Positions 29,288 through 38,468 of a DNA stretch of 64,000 nt are shown piece by piece. The DNA comes from JBBQWT01 sp038210375 (lineage in GTDB: Bacteria; Acidobacteriota; Terriglobia; Terriglobales; Acidobacteriaceae). The notes below the pieces were generated by a model. It saw only the letters and a list, made by a program, of their open reading frames with translations, did no database searches and had not been told where the DNA came from. The stretch spans positions 1-64,000 of the forward strand of contig JBBQWT010000009.1 of the NCBI GenBank assembly GCA_038210375.1, written 5' to 3'. Both the position numbers and the translations under genes were made by a program. Numbering within the stretch: position 1 is the first letter of the stretch; the number at the start of each line of letters is the position of its first letter.

Positions 29288-30499
29288 CTAAAGCGAGTTG
29301 CTAAGCCCTCCCGCCTTCAATTCCGCGATCGAGTACTTCGTCCCCCGCCAGGTGACTCCCCCGTGCACCGTGGTAATGAACGCCGAACGCAGAATGGCGT
29401 ACACCCCCAGCACTCCTCCCAGCGGATACAAGAAGAAAAACAGCGGCGAGATCTTCGTCTTCTTTTGCATCCCGATATAAAGAACCGCGATGGACGCCAC
29501 CGCAATTCCGTACCCTAGCCTGACCCAGCCATGAGCCCACACCAGCCCAGCAAACGGTCCCAGGCTTAGGAATGCCAGCCCGATGGCGCCACCCAGCGCA
29601 CGCAGCCAGCTGAACTTGAAGAATGCGAAGAGGTTTTTGGACAGGTTATTGACCACCCCAAATGCTCCTTTGGCCCAATGCAGCGAGACTAGGCCTTCGC
29701 CGAATGCCACCCGCTGCTTAAGGCCGCGGTGCTTTACCAGTTTGCCCAGGTCCATGTCATCGACCACGCTCAATCGCAGGGCCTCGTAGGTCCCCACCTG
29801 GGAATAAGCGCTTCGGCGGATCAGGTTAAAGGCGCCGACTCCCACATGGTCGGGCGCGCGCGGGTCGGCCACCTTCCACGGCCGGTGGGCAAAATTAAAC
29901 AGCGTCTGGAAAAAAGAGAACATCATGGTCTCCCCCCAGCTCTCGCGCAGCATGGTGGGAAAAAGCACCAGGTGGTCCGCGCCCGAGGATTCGGCATAGG
30001 CCAGAGCGCGCCGCAGGCAATCGGAGCGGAAGATGCAATCGGCGTCGGTGAAAAGTATCCAGTCGCTGCGCACCGCGTTGGCGCCGGTCCACATGGCGTG
30101 GGTCTTGCCCAGCCATCCCGCAGGCAATTCTTTGATGTGCACAACCGTTACCCGCGGATGGTCGCCGCGTGCCCGCGCCTGGGCGGCCACCTCATCCATG
30201 ATCTCTCCGGTTTGATCGGTGGAGCGGTCATCGATGGCCACGATCTCGAAGTTGGGATAATCGAGCGCGGTCAGCGAAGCCAGCGCGCCGCGCACCGCCG
30301 CCTCTTCATTGCAGCCCGGCACCACGATGGCCAGGCGGGGAGCGCTCTCCGGTGAAAATGGGTACCCCCACTCCGGATCGGTAAGGTCGGCCAGCTTCCT
30401 GACGCCCAACCCGCCTTCAACAATGAGCCGCAGCCACACTGCTCCCAGCAGGATGCTCAGGAAGATGGAGCCGGCGCGGATGATCTCCCTGAAAATCAA
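29288..30499 (-). CDS. membrane-anchored family 2 glycosyltransferase (HpnB/CrtQ-like)
   Basis: A 403-aa GT-A glycosyltransferase. One N-terminal helix (~10-28); catalytic domain from ~54: VVPGCNEEAAV, IDDRSTDQTGEI, the metal-binding FTDADC, and the acceptor-site VVDDMDLGKLV with a later QRVAF; then two or three C-terminal helices (~305-375). The layout fits enzymes that glycosylate lipid acceptors (hopanoid-associated HpnB, carotenoid CrtQ). It overlaps the MFS gene by 4 bp and is the last gene of the queF-MFS-GT operon. With hopanoid genes 8 kb away a hopanoid acceptor is possible but not shown. Confidence 0.85.
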   Translation of the reverse strand: MIFREIIRAGSIFLSILLGAVWLRLIVEGGLGVRKLADLTDPEWGYPFSPESAPRLAIVVPGCNEEAAVRGALASLTALDYPNFEIVAIDDRSTDQTGEIMDEVAAQARARGDHPRVTVVHIKELPAGWLGKTHAMWTGANAVRSDWILFTDADCIFRSDCLRRALAYAESSGADHLVLFPTMLRESWGETMMFSFFQTLFNFAHRPWKVADPRAPDHVGVGAFNLIRRSAYSQVGTYEALRLSVVDDMDLGKLVKHRGLKQRVAFGEGLVSLHWAKGAFGVVNNLSKNLFAFFKFSWLRALGGAIGLAFLSLGPFAGLVWAHGWVRLGYGIAVASIAVLYIGMQKKTKISPLFFFLYPLGGVLGVYAILRSAFITTVHGGVTWRGTKYSIAELKAGGLSNSL

Positions 30500-31758
30500 G
30501 CGGCCGCGTACCCCTCGGGGTCAGTGGCGGGCAACGGCAGCGCGGGCGCGAACCGCATGCCATAAAAAAGAAAGCCCGCCGCCAGCACGATGGCGCCCGC
30601 CGCCGCCAGCAGCCCGGTTTCGAGGTTGCTGCGATCGGAGATATAACCGATGACCGCCGGGGAAAATGCATCACCCAGCAAGTGAATGACAAAAAGATTT
30701 GCGGCGATGGCGCTCGATCGAATGGGCGCCGAGACCGAATTCACCAGCGCTGCGTTAAGCGGCCCGGTGTTGACCAGCAGGAAAAAGGCCGCCGCCGCCA
30801 TGCCCACATACATTAGGCTTCCGCGCGCGTGCAGGGCGATCAGCGTGGCCGGCAGCGCTAAAACCATCCCCGCCGCCGAAACCAGGTAGTACGAGCCCGC
30901 GGTGCGGCGCAGCAGGCGATCTCCCACAAAGCCTCCCAGTAGTGTGGCGAAAAAGCCGGCCACCACCAGGATGCCGCCAAAAACCAGGTTGGCCTTATCC
31001 AACGCCAGCCCGCGCGAGCGGTTGAAAAATGTGGGCATCCATGCCGAGAAACCTCCCAGGGCAAAGGTGATCATGGCCAGTCCCAGCGACGCCATCCAGA
31101 AGGCGCCGTTGCGCCAGAGCCCGCCGATGGTCGCGCGCTCCCGGGTGGCGGCGATGCGGTCACACTGCCCGCGCTGCGGCTCGCGGGTAAAGATCAACGC
31201 GATCCCAATCAGCGCCCCGGGCAGGCCGGCCACGTAGAACGGGGTGCGCCATCCAAAGTGGTACCCCAGGTAGCCGCCGATGATGTAACCCAATGCGCTG
31301 CCGCACGGCAGGCCCAGCGAAAACAGCGCCATGATGCGCCCACGGCGCGACTCGGGATAGAGATCAGCGAGATATGCGGGCGCGATCACTACAAACGTCG
31401 CCTCGCCCAGGCCCACCATCACGTGGCGCAGCAGCAATGTTTGAAAGCTGTGAGTGAAAGCCGTGAGCAGCGTGGCCGCGCTCCACAACAGCGCGCCGCC
31501 CACCATGATTCGCTTACGCGAATAGCGGTCGCCGAAATATCCGGTGGCCGGCGCGGTGAACATGTATACGAAGAAAAACGCCGAAGTCACCAGGCCCATC
31601 TGCGCGTCGGTGCGATGAAACTCCGCCTGGATGAGCGGCTGCACTCCGAAAAAAATATAGCGGTCGAGGTAGTTCAGAAAATTCAGCGTCGTCAGGAGCG
31701 CCAGGATGCGCCCGGGATGCAGCGCAGCCGCCGTCGATTTTTCGTCCCCGCCGGTCAT
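30496..31758 (-). CDS. MFS transporter, Spinster (Spns)-like
   Basis: A 420-aa, 12-helix major facilitator from ATG 31758, which overlaps the queF stop (ATGA); an upstream start is not needed. TTLNFLNYLDRYIFFGVQPL and the loop-2 motif GYFGDRYSRKRIMVGG, with GLGEATFVVIAPAYLADLY in helix 4-5, are close to the Spinster group, whose eukaryotic members export sphingosine-1-phosphate or lysophospholipids. Bacterial members lack assigned substrates. The downstream glycosyltransferase is translationally coupled (ATGA), which favours a lipid-like or glycoconjugate substrate. Confidence 0.88.
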   Translation of the reverse strand: MTGGDEKSTAAALHPGRILALLTTLNFLNYLDRYIFFGVQPLIQAEFHRTDAQMGLVTSAFFFVYMFTAPATGYFGDRYSRKRIMVGGALLWSAATLLTAFTHSFQTLLLRHVMVGLGEATFVVIAPAYLADLYPESRRGRIMALFSLGLPCGSALGYIIGGYLGYHFGWRTPFYVAGLPGALIGIALIFTREPQRGQCDRIAATRERATIGGLWRNGAFWMASLGLAMITFALGGFSAWMPTFFNRSRGLALDKANLVFGGILVVAGFFATLLGGFVGDRLLRRTAGSYYLVSAAGMVLALPATLIALHARGSLMYVGMAAAAFFLLVNTGPLNAALVNSVSAPIRSSAIAANLFVIHLLGDAFSPAVIGYISDRSNLETGLLAAAGAIVLAAGFLFYGMRFAPALPLPATDPEGYAAA

Positions 31759-32174
31759 TTCGCGGGCGCAGCACCATTGCCCGTGGGTCGCGGCCACCGC
31801 GCTTCCACCACCGTGCCGATTCCGCCGCGCGGCCGGAAGTCGCCTTTAACTACCGCCCACACCGGGTCCACCGCATGGGCCACATCTTCCAGTACGCGGT
31901 TGACGATATTCTCCTGAAAAATTCCCATCTGCCGGTATTGCAGCAGGTATTCCTTGAGCGATTTCAATTCCAGGCAGCGCTCCCGCGGCATGTAATGGAT
32001 GGTGAGCTCGCCGAAATCGGGCAGCCCGGTCTTGGGACACACCGAAGTAAATTCAGGAATATCGATGATGATTTCGTAGGCTGGATACTGATTGGGCCAG
32101 GTCTCAATGGCCGGCAGCGTGGCGTCCAGCCCCGACTTGGCATGATCATCGGTGTAGCCTTGGGAGTTCGACAT
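31755..32174 (-). CDS. queF: NADPH-dependent preQ0 reductase QueF
   Basis: A 139-aa type I (short, T-fold) 7-cyano-7-deazaguanine reductase of queuosine synthesis. EFTSVCPKTGLPDFGELTI contains the catalytic Cys46 (thioimide) and Asp53; ELKSLKEYLLQYRQMGIFQE is the NADPH/substrate helix, and VVKGDFRPRGGIG the C-terminal signature. It reduces the nitrile preQ0 to preQ1. No other que gene is in the window. It heads an operon with an MFS transporter and a glycosyltransferase, neither known to be linked to queuosine. Confidence 0.96.
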   Translation of the reverse strand: MSNSQGYTDDHAKSGLDATLPAIETWPNQYPAYEIIIDIPEFTSVCPKTGLPDFGELTIHYMPRERCLELKSLKEYLLQYRQMGIFQENIVNRVLEDVAHAVDPVWAVVKGDFRPRGGIGTVVEARWPRPTGNGAAPAK

Positions 32175-32453
32175 CCCATCATTCTAAACGGATTTGTTTT
32201 CAGGTAGTCGACCGGGACGGCTGCCGCTGGTTACCCCAGGGGAAACAGGCGTTCTCCGCGCCGCCCCGACTGACGGCGCCAGAAGCAAGAAAGGTGCCTC
32301 GTTTTCAGGTGGTTCCTCTCTGGTGTTGCTTACGTTGAGGCTTTCACGGCCCGAGATGCACACCGAAGGCCAATCGGTAGTAAGCTGCCACTTTCCCCGG
32401 CCCCGCGGCATCCAATATGAGCATTAATCAGACCGTGCAGAAATAGGCGCCTC

Positions 32454-33686
32454 TTGACGATTCGGAACCGAAGAGTACTTGTGGTGATGGGAATCATTAT
32501 GGCAATCGCCGCCATCGTGATTTTTTCCAACTCATTACACAAGCGAGAAGTGCCGGTGCGCGCCGACCGCGTGGTTCGCAGCAGCATTTCCAGCACTATT
32601 TTTACCAATGGCAAGGTCGAGCCGATGCAGAACTTCGAAGCCCATGCCCCGGCCGCGGCCACCGTCAAGCGCGTGCTGGTGCATGAAGGCGACCAGGTCA
32701 ACGGCGGCCAGCTTCTGCTGCAGCTCGATGACGCCGCCGCCCGCGCCGAAGCCGCGCGAACCCTGGCCCAGATCAAAGCCGGCGAGGCCGATGTCAACAA
32801 CGTACGCTCCGGCGGCACCCGCGAAGAGCTGCTGACCAACCAAAGTCTGCTGCTGAAAGCGCGGACCGAGCTCGACGACGCGCAGCGCTCGGTCACCGCT
32901 TTTCGCAAGCTGCTGCAAAGCGGGGCTGCGTCGCGCGCCGAAGTGCAGACCGCCGAAGACCGGCTGAAACGCGCCCAGGCCGAGGTCGGCTTGTTGCAGG
33001 CCAAGGCCGTGGCGCGCTATTCGCCTTCTGAAGTGTCGCGAGTGCAGGCCGAATCGAGCGGCGCCCGCGCGTCCTACGCCGCCGCTCAGGTCCTCTTGCG
33101 AAATCTCAATGTCATCGCTCCCTGGGGCGGCAAAGTTTATTCGCTTCCCGTCAAACCAACGTCTTATGTGGCCGGCGGCGACTTGTTGATCCAGGTTGCC
33201 GACCTGAGCTCAGTGCAGGTGCGCGCTTTCGTTGACGAACCTGACATCGGCAAACTGCTACACGGACAGGCGGTGTCGGTTACCTGGGATGGATTGCCCG
33301 GCCGGGTGTGGCAGGGCTCGGTCACCCGGGTTCCCGCCACCGTGATTCCGCGTGGCAGCCGCACCGTGGGAGAAGTGACTTGCACCGTGGATAATCACGA
33401 CGGCACCCTGTTGCCCAATGTGGACGTCAACGCCACGATTACTACCTCCCGGCATGACAATATTTTGACTGTCCCGCGGGAAGCCACGCACGTGGAAAAT
33501 TCTCACACTTATGTCTATGAGATCAGGGATGGCGTGCTGCGGCGCACCGAGGTGCAGACCGGAATTTCCAACATGACCCGGACAGAAATTCTCAGCGGCC
33601 TTCAAGAAAACGCGGTGGTGGCGTTGAGCACCGCCAACACCCAGGGCCTGCGCGACGGGATGCCGGTTCGGGTTGAATCCAATTGA
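32454..33686 (+). CDS. HlyD/RND-type periplasmic adaptor protein
   Basis: A 410-aa membrane fusion protein. N-terminal anchor helix ~9-26 (VLVVMGIIMAIAAIVIF), lipoyl halves VHEGDQVNGGQLLLQLDD and LNVIAPWGGKVYSL, helical hairpin ~90-200, barrel region VRAFVDEPDIGKLLHGQAVS, and a C-terminal MP domain. Start TTG 32454 is the best spaced to AGGC, but GTG codons inside the anchor are possible. No ABC or RND pump gene is next to it; the next transport-related gene is tolC-like at 35578. Confidence 0.88.
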   Translation: MTIRNRRVLVVMGIIMAIAAIVIFSNSLHKREVPVRADRVVRSSISSTIFTNGKVEPMQNFEAHAPAAATVKRVLVHEGDQVNGGQLLLQLDDAAARAEAARTLAQIKAGEADVNNVRSGGTREELLTNQSLLLKARTELDDAQRSVTAFRKLLQSGAASRAEVQTAEDRLKRAQAEVGLLQAKAVARYSPSEVSRVQAESSGARASYAAAQVLLRNLNVIAPWGGKVYSLPVKPTSYVAGGDLLIQVADLSSVQVRAFVDEPDIGKLLHGQAVSVTWDGLPGRVWQGSVTRVPATVIPRGSRTVGEVTCTVDNHDGTLLPNVDVNATITTSRHDNILTVPREATHVENSHTYVYEIRDGVLRRTEVQTGISNMTRTEILSGLQENAVVALSTANTQGLRDGMPVRVESN

Positions 33687-33800
33687 TTCCGTGGGCCCAC
33701 TTTACTAAATTTTTACAGCAGCATTTAAATCCTGCAGCGGGAATTTGAATCCAATCTTCATGCGTTCATCGTACTTTGCGAAAACGCTCATTTTCTTACC

Positions 33801-34787
33801 ATGAAAAATTCAATTACAAAATTGACCCTGGCGGCGTTGTTGGCAACCCTGCTGCCGGCTTCCGTGTTTATATCCGCCACCACTACTTCGTCCCAAGCTC
33901 GCGGCGCGGAGTCATTGCTCTCCGCCGGCAAGGTGGATGAGGCCATCGGCGTGCTGCACCAGCAGAACCCGCAGGATGCCCACGCCCACTACCTGCTCTG
34001 CCACGCATTCCTCGACATCAGCAAGTGGGATGCCGCCATCTCCGAATGCCAGACCGCTGTGACCATGGACCCCGGCGTCAGCAACTACCACATGTGGCTG
34101 GGCCGGGCTTATGGAGAAAAGGCGCAGCACGCCAGTTTCATTTCGGCCGCGCCCCTGGCCAAGCGGTCGCGCATGGAATTTGAGCATGCGGTGCAGCTCG
34201 ATGCCTCAAACTTTGACGCCCGCAGCGATCTCGCCGAGTTCTACATCGAGGCCCCTGGATTTTTGGGCGGCGGCAAGGACAAAGCCCAGGCGCAAGCCGA
34301 GGCCATCGCCACCCGCGACCAGGCCACATCCCACTGGATTCACGCCCGCATCGCCGAGCACGACAAGAACATGACCGGGGCGGAGATGGAATACAAGGCG
34401 GCAATCCGCGCCAGCGGAAATCATGGCGAGCGCTGGATCGATCTGGCTTCGTTCTATCGCCGCCAGGGACGCCTCTCCGAGATGGAAGACGCCGTCATTA
34501 AAGCGGTTGAGGCGGATAAGAAAAAATCCAATGCTTTCTTTGACGCCGCCTCTTTGCTGGTGCGCGCCGGCCGAAACCTTCCCGGGGCCATCCAGTTGAT
34601 CACCCGCTACCTTTCCTCCAGCGATAAGAACGAGGAAGCCCCCGCATTCCAGGCCCATTATTTACTGGGCTCGATCCTGGAAAACCAGGGCAACAAAAAG
34701 GCGGCAGCCGCTGAATATCAGAAAGCCCTGGCCCTGGCCCGCGACTACGACGACGCCCAAAAAGCGCTGAAGCGAATCAAGAATTAA
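33801..34787 (+). CDS. secreted TPR-repeat protein
   Basis: A 328-aa protein with an N-terminal signal peptide (~1-33, LAALLATLLPASVFISA) and at least four TPR-like helical pairs: SLLSAGKVDEAIGVL, AHYLLCHAFLDISKWDAAI, NYHMWLGRAYGEKA, and near the C-terminus AHYLLGSILENQGNKKAAAA with EYQKALALARDYDDA. Periplasmic TPR proteins of this kind are usually scaffolds for envelope assembly. It lies between an adaptor gene and a TolC gene, so it might assist that envelope complex. A 113-bp gap precedes it. Confidence 0.85.
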   Translation: MKNSITKLTLAALLATLLPASVFISATTTSSQARGAESLLSAGKVDEAIGVLHQQNPQDAHAHYLLCHAFLDISKWDAAISECQTAVTMDPGVSNYHMWLGRAYGEKAQHASFISAAPLAKRSRMEFEHAVQLDASNFDARSDLAEFYIEAPGFLGGGKDKAQAQAEAIATRDQATSHWIHARIAEHDKNMTGAEMEYKAAIRASGNHGERWIDLASFYRRQGRLSEMEDAVIKAVEADKKKSNAFFDAASLLVRAGRNLPGAIQLITRYLSSSDKNEEAPAFQAHYLLGSILENQGNKKAAAAEYQKALALARDYDDAQKALKRIKN

Positions 34788-34872
34788 GTAAATCGGTTTT
34801 TGATTTCTTTCGACGAGGAAATCTCAGCCTTGGCATAGGAAAAAGTGGCAAGGGTAATCGCCTTGTGGAGTG

Positions 34873-34974
34873 GTCATTCCAGGCACAGCCGAAGAACTTT
34901 TAATAACTTGTGCGGCGGCAACAATCTCAGCCAGTTGCTGCCCTTACACGAAGCCTGCGGTTGACTTCACCTGA
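34873..34974 (+). repeat. dispersed intergenic repeat family B, copy 3 (diverged)
   Basis: Starts GTCATTCCAGGCACAGCCGA, keeps AGAACTTTTAATAACTTG, and ends TTACACGAAGCCTGCGGTTG followed by ACTTCACCTGA, in the same order as copies B1, B2 and B4 but with more substitutions. It lies between the TPR gene and the DUF5946-like gene and reaches to ~30 bp from that start. Confidence 0.6.
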
Positions 34975-35005
34975 CGCAGTCGCAGGGTATGCGGGTGACC
35001 TTCAA

Positions 35006-35494
35006 ATGCTCAAGCAATGCTCGGAATGCGGCCGCCCCATCTCCCATGGCGGCCCCCCCTGCCAAACCCTGTTTGATGCATTGATCGCCCGCGATTTTTC
35101 CGACTACCGCTTCGGACGCTTCCACCGGCTGGCCGTAGATTGCTTTTGTCTCCAGCATCCCGAACGTTACTGTGCTTCGGCTAAATCTCTGATGGCCCAC
35201 CTCGGCGGATTATGCATCACGTTTGACCTTCAATCCAGCGCCGAAGCCTTCCAGGCATTGCGGGCCTCACTGGACGGAAACCCCGCCATGGTGAAGCCCG
35301 CGCTGCCCACGTTTCGCGGCTCGGTGACCATCGCGCACGTACAAGACTGCGACTCGCCCGAAGTTTACGCAGGGTCCTTGAGCCAGTGGGCGGAATCCAT
35401 ATGGAAGTCCTACGTCGGCCTGCATGATCTTGCCCGCGAATGGCTGCGGCGCGCGCGGGAGGCCTCATCCGGCTTGATGCATCTTGACCGCTAA
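35006..35494 (+). CDS. DUF5946-like Cys-rich protein
   Basis: A 162-aa protein from ATG 35006 (the open frame begins earlier inside repeat B3, so the later start is preferred). MLKQCSECGRPISHGG then PPCQTLFDALIARDFSDYRFG, HRLAVDCFCLQHPERYC and SLMAHLGGLC resemble DUF5946 proteins of unknown function. Cys5, Cys8, Cys19 and the later Cys/His set suggest a bound metal, probably zinc. Its place between adaptor/TPR and TolC genes says little of its role. Confidence 0.72.
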   Translation: MLKQCSECGRPISHGGPPCQTLFDALIARDFSDYRFGRFHRLAVDCFCLQHPERYCASAKSLMAHLGGLCITFDLQSSAEAFQALRASLDGNPAMVKPALPTFRGSVTIAHVQDCDSPEVYAGSLSQWAESIWKSYVGLHDLAREWLRRAREASSGLMHLDR

Positions 35495-35577
35495 TATGAC
35501 GCCCGGAGGCCCGGCAGCGGCATCCAAACAACTGTTCCGGTTGCTCCAGCCGGCAATTCCAACGCAAAGGTGATGTG

Positions 35578-36876
35578 ATGAGAATGTTTCGTCCGGCATC
35601 AATTGTGCTTTCGCTTTTCTTCTTCGCGATCATGGCGCCGGCAGCCGGCGCGCAGCCGCTTACGCTGCAACGCGCCATCGAGCTGGCGGTTTCCGGCAGC
35701 AACGCCACCGCGCTTTCCGCCGCCGATGAGATGCGTGCGCAACAGTCTTATATGGCGGCCCGCAATACCTTCATTCCCCAGCTGGTGCTCGGCTCCGGCG
35801 CCGCTTATACCTATGGCTTTCCTTTGAGCATCGAAGGCGCGGCGCCCTCAATCTTTAACCTGAGTTCGCAAAGTTATCTTTTGAACTTTGCCCAGCGCGA
35901 ATTCATTCGGGCCGCCAAGACTGAATATCAGGCGGCCACTGGCTTGTCCCAGGACCGCCGCGACCAGCTCATTCTCGAGACCGCGCTCACCTACATCGAA
36001 CTGGCCAAGAACCAGAACGATCTCGACCTGCTCCATAAGCAGGAAGATGCCAGCCTGCAGTTGCAGCAGGTGGTCAAAGCCCGGGTGGACGCGGGCGTCG
36101 AAAGCGCGGTGGAAAATACCCGCGCCCAGTTGCTTACCGCCCAGACCCGGTTGCGCCAGACCGAAGCCGAAGGCAGCTCCGATGTGCTGCGCCTGCGCTT
36201 GTCACAGCTCACCGGCCTGCCCGCCGGAACGATCCAAGTTTCCAGCCAGAGCATTCCTCCGTTGCCTGAAATTCATCAGGACGAAGATCTTGCCGCCCAG
36301 GCCGTAAACTCCAGCTGGGCGTTCAAAGTAGCCAACCTCCACGCGCAGTCACGCGAGGAACGCGCGCTCGGTGAGCACAAGCAGCTTTATCCGGCCATCG
36401 ATTTCGTGGGCCAGTATGGATTGTTTTCGAAGTTCAACAACTTCGACCAGTATTTTCGAAAGTTTCAGCGCAACAACGCCACCATCGGCCTGGCCATTCG
36501 TTTTCCATTCCTGAATTATGCGCAGAAGGCCGCGGCCAGCGCGGCGGACGCCGAATCAGTCACCGCGCGCAAGCAGGCGGAGGAGGTCAAGCAGCAGGTT
36601 TCCTCGGAAACCTTGCGGTTGCAGCGCACCGTGCGCCAGCTGACCGCAGCCCGCGAGGTTGCCCGCCTGCAATACGAGATGGCGCAAGCCAGCCTGCAAT
36701 CCATGCCCGCCCAAATTGACGCCGGCAAAGCCACGGTTCGCGACCAGGGCGCGTCCCGGGTGGAGGAGCAGGAACGCTCCGCCGCCCTGCTCGACGCCAC
36801 TTTTCAACTCGAAAAAGCGGAGTTGCAGTTGCTGCGCGCTACCGGCCAGCTTGAGAAGTGGGCGCGCGGGCAATAA
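35578..36876 (+). CDS. TolC family outer-membrane efflux protein
   Basis: A 432-aa OEP protein. Signal peptide ~1-24 (LFFFAIMAPAAGAQP); two homologous helical halves typical of TolC channels: LTLQRAIELAVSGSNATALSA, LSQDRRDQLILETALTYIELAKNQ, TRAQLLTAQTRLRQTE and, in the second half, ALGEHKQLYPAIDFVGQYG plus IGLAIRFPFLNY. It forms the outer-membrane duct of a tripartite export system. The adaptor at 32454 is its likely partner; the inner-membrane pump is elsewhere. AAAGG lies 8 nt upstream of the ATG. Confidence 0.9.
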   Translation: MRMFRPASIVLSLFFFAIMAPAAGAQPLTLQRAIELAVSGSNATALSAADEMRAQQSYMAARNTFIPQLVLGSGAAYTYGFPLSIEGAAPSIFNLSSQSYLLNFAQREFIRAAKTEYQAATGLSQDRRDQLILETALTYIELAKNQNDLDLLHKQEDASLQLQQVVKARVDAGVESAVENTRAQLLTAQTRLRQTEAEGSSDVLRLRLSQLTGLPAGTIQVSSQSIPPLPEIHQDEDLAAQAVNSSWAFKVANLHAQSREERALGEHKQLYPAIDFVGQYGLFSKFNNFDQYFRKFQRNNATIGLAIRFPFLNYAQKAAASAADAESVTARKQAEEVKQQVSSETLRLQRTVRQLTAAREVARLQYEMAQASLQSMPAQIDAGKATVRDQGASRVEEQERSAALLDATFQLEKAELQLLRATGQLEKWARGQ

Positions 36877-36975
36877 GCGATTGTTTTCAATCGATTACTC
36901 GGGGTGTACTGTTCCGGATTCGGAGCCAATTCTGCCCCGTTTCGAGGTTGCCGGATGGTAAAATAAGAGGACCTA

Positions 36976-38463
36976 ATGAAACCACTTAAAACGCTATTCC
37001 TAAATCCCCCTTCCTTTGAAAACTTTGATGGAGGCGCCAGCTCACGGTGGCCGGCCAGCCGTGAAATCGAGTCCTATTGGTACCCCGTGTGGCTGGCATA
37101 CGCCGCCGGAATGATCGAAGGCTCGCGCCTGCTCGACGCGCCGCCGCACCATGTCAGCGCCCAGGAAACCATCAATATCAGTAAAGATTACGAAATGGTG
37201 GTGCTCTTCACCAGCACTCCCGGCTTCCCCGGCGACATTCGCATTGTCACCAAGATGAAGGAAGTGAATCCAACCCTGAAGGTCGCGTTCGTGGGCCCGC
37301 ACGTCACTACCCTGCCTGAACGTTCGCTGAAGGAATGTGCCGCGATCGATTTTGTGGCGCGCAAGGAATTTGATTACCAGATCGTCGAGTTCGCTCACGG
37401 CAAACCGCTGCCGGAAATCGCCGGCGTCACCTATCGCGGGCCCAACGGTGAGATTCTCAGCACCCCCGACCGCCCCCAGATCGCCGACCTCGACGCCCTG
37501 GCGCACGTCACTGACGTGTACCACCGCGATCTCGATATCATGAAGTACAACGTCCCTTTTCTGCTTTACCCCTTCGTGTCGCTGTACACCACCCGCGGCT
37601 GTCCCGCGCAGTGCACTTTTTGTCTCTGGCCGCAGACCATCGGCGGGCATCCCTGGCGCAAGCGCTCCACCGACGACGTAGCCGCGGAGATGCTGAAGGC
37701 CAAGAAACTGTTCCCCGAAGTTAAGGAATTTTTCTTCGACGACGATACCTTCAACATCCAGAAGGCGCGCACCATCGAGTTGTGCGCTAAGCTGAAACCC
37801 CTGGGCCTCACCTGGTCGTGCACCTCGCGCGTCACCACCGACTACGATACCTTGAAAGCCATGAAAGAGGCGGGATGCCGACTGATGATCGTCGGATATG
37901 AATCGGGCGATGAGCAAATCCTGAAAAACATCAAGAAAGGCGCCACCGTCGAACGCGCCCAGCAGTTCACCAGGGACGCGCACAAGCTCGGCCTCATCAT
38001 CCACGGCGACTTCATCATCGGCCTGCCCGGCGAGACCCCGCAGACTATTCGCAAGACCATCGACTTTGCCAAGCAGCTCGACGTGGAAACCATCCAGGTA
38101 TCACTGGCCCACGCTTATCCCGGCACTGAGCTCTACGATTACGCCAAGGAGAATGGCTTCATCCTCAACGATTCGGCCATGCTCGACGACGCCGGCCACC
38201 AGCTGGCGCAGATCGGCTATCCCGCCATCTCGCGCGACGAAATGCTGGAGGCGGTGCACGCTTTCTACGATGAATACTACTTCCGCCCCAAGGCCATTTA
38301 CCGCATCGTCCGCAAAGCGATTTTCAACAACACCGACCGCAAGCGTTTATACAAGGAAGCGGTGCAGTTCATGAAGCTGCGGGCCAAGCGCAACAAGTCG
38401 GTCCGCACTCATCGCGCCGAGCCTGCCCCGCCCGCCGAAAATACCGCCCAGGCTGAAGCCTGA
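36976..38463 (+). CDS. hpnJ: hopanoid biosynthesis radical SAM protein HpnJ
   Basis: A 495-aa B12-binding-fold/radical SAM enzyme. LFLNPPSFENFDGGASSRWP and SREIESYWYPVWLAYAAGMI are characteristic of HpnJ. The radical SAM site RGCPAQCTFC gives Cys209, Cys213 and Cys216; the SAM-binding FFFDDDTFNI and GYESGDEQIL follow. HpnJ is needed for the cyclitol-ether head group of bacteriohopanetetrol, acting on the amino-sugar intermediate made by HpnI and HpnK (not in this window). AAGAGG is five bases before the ATG. Two small EamA genes follow after 5 bp. The C-terminal ~20 residues are Ala/Pro-rich. Confidence 0.9.
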   Translation: MKPLKTLFLNPPSFENFDGGASSRWPASREIESYWYPVWLAYAAGMIEGSRLLDAPPHHVSAQETINISKDYEMVVLFTSTPGFPGDIRIVTKMKEVNPTLKVAFVGPHVTTLPERSLKECAAIDFVARKEFDYQIVEFAHGKPLPEIAGVTYRGPNGEILSTPDRPQIADLDALAHVTDVYHRDLDIMKYNVPFLLYPFVSLYTTRGCPAQCTFCLWPQTIGGHPWRKRSTDDVAAEMLKAKKLFPEVKEFFFDDDTFNIQKARTIELCAKLKPLGLTWSCTSRVTTDYDTLKAMKEAGCRLMIVGYESGDEQILKNIKKGATVERAQQFTRDAHKLGLIIHGDFIIGLPGETPQTIRKTIDFAKQLDVETIQVSLAHAYPGTELYDYAKENGFILNDSAMLDDAGHQLAQIGYPAISRDEMLEAVHAFYDEYYFRPKAIYRIVRKAIFNNTDRKRLYKEAVQFMKLRAKRNKSVRTHRAEPAPPAENTAQAEA

Positions 38464-38468
38464 GTCGA

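Noticed and set aside
32184..32427. Short frames in both directions upstream of the second adaptor gene
   Set aside because: No ribosome site, low-complexity translations, and the segment looks like a scattered intergenic sequence of which only one copy is seen here. I saw nothing else definite in 32175-32453.
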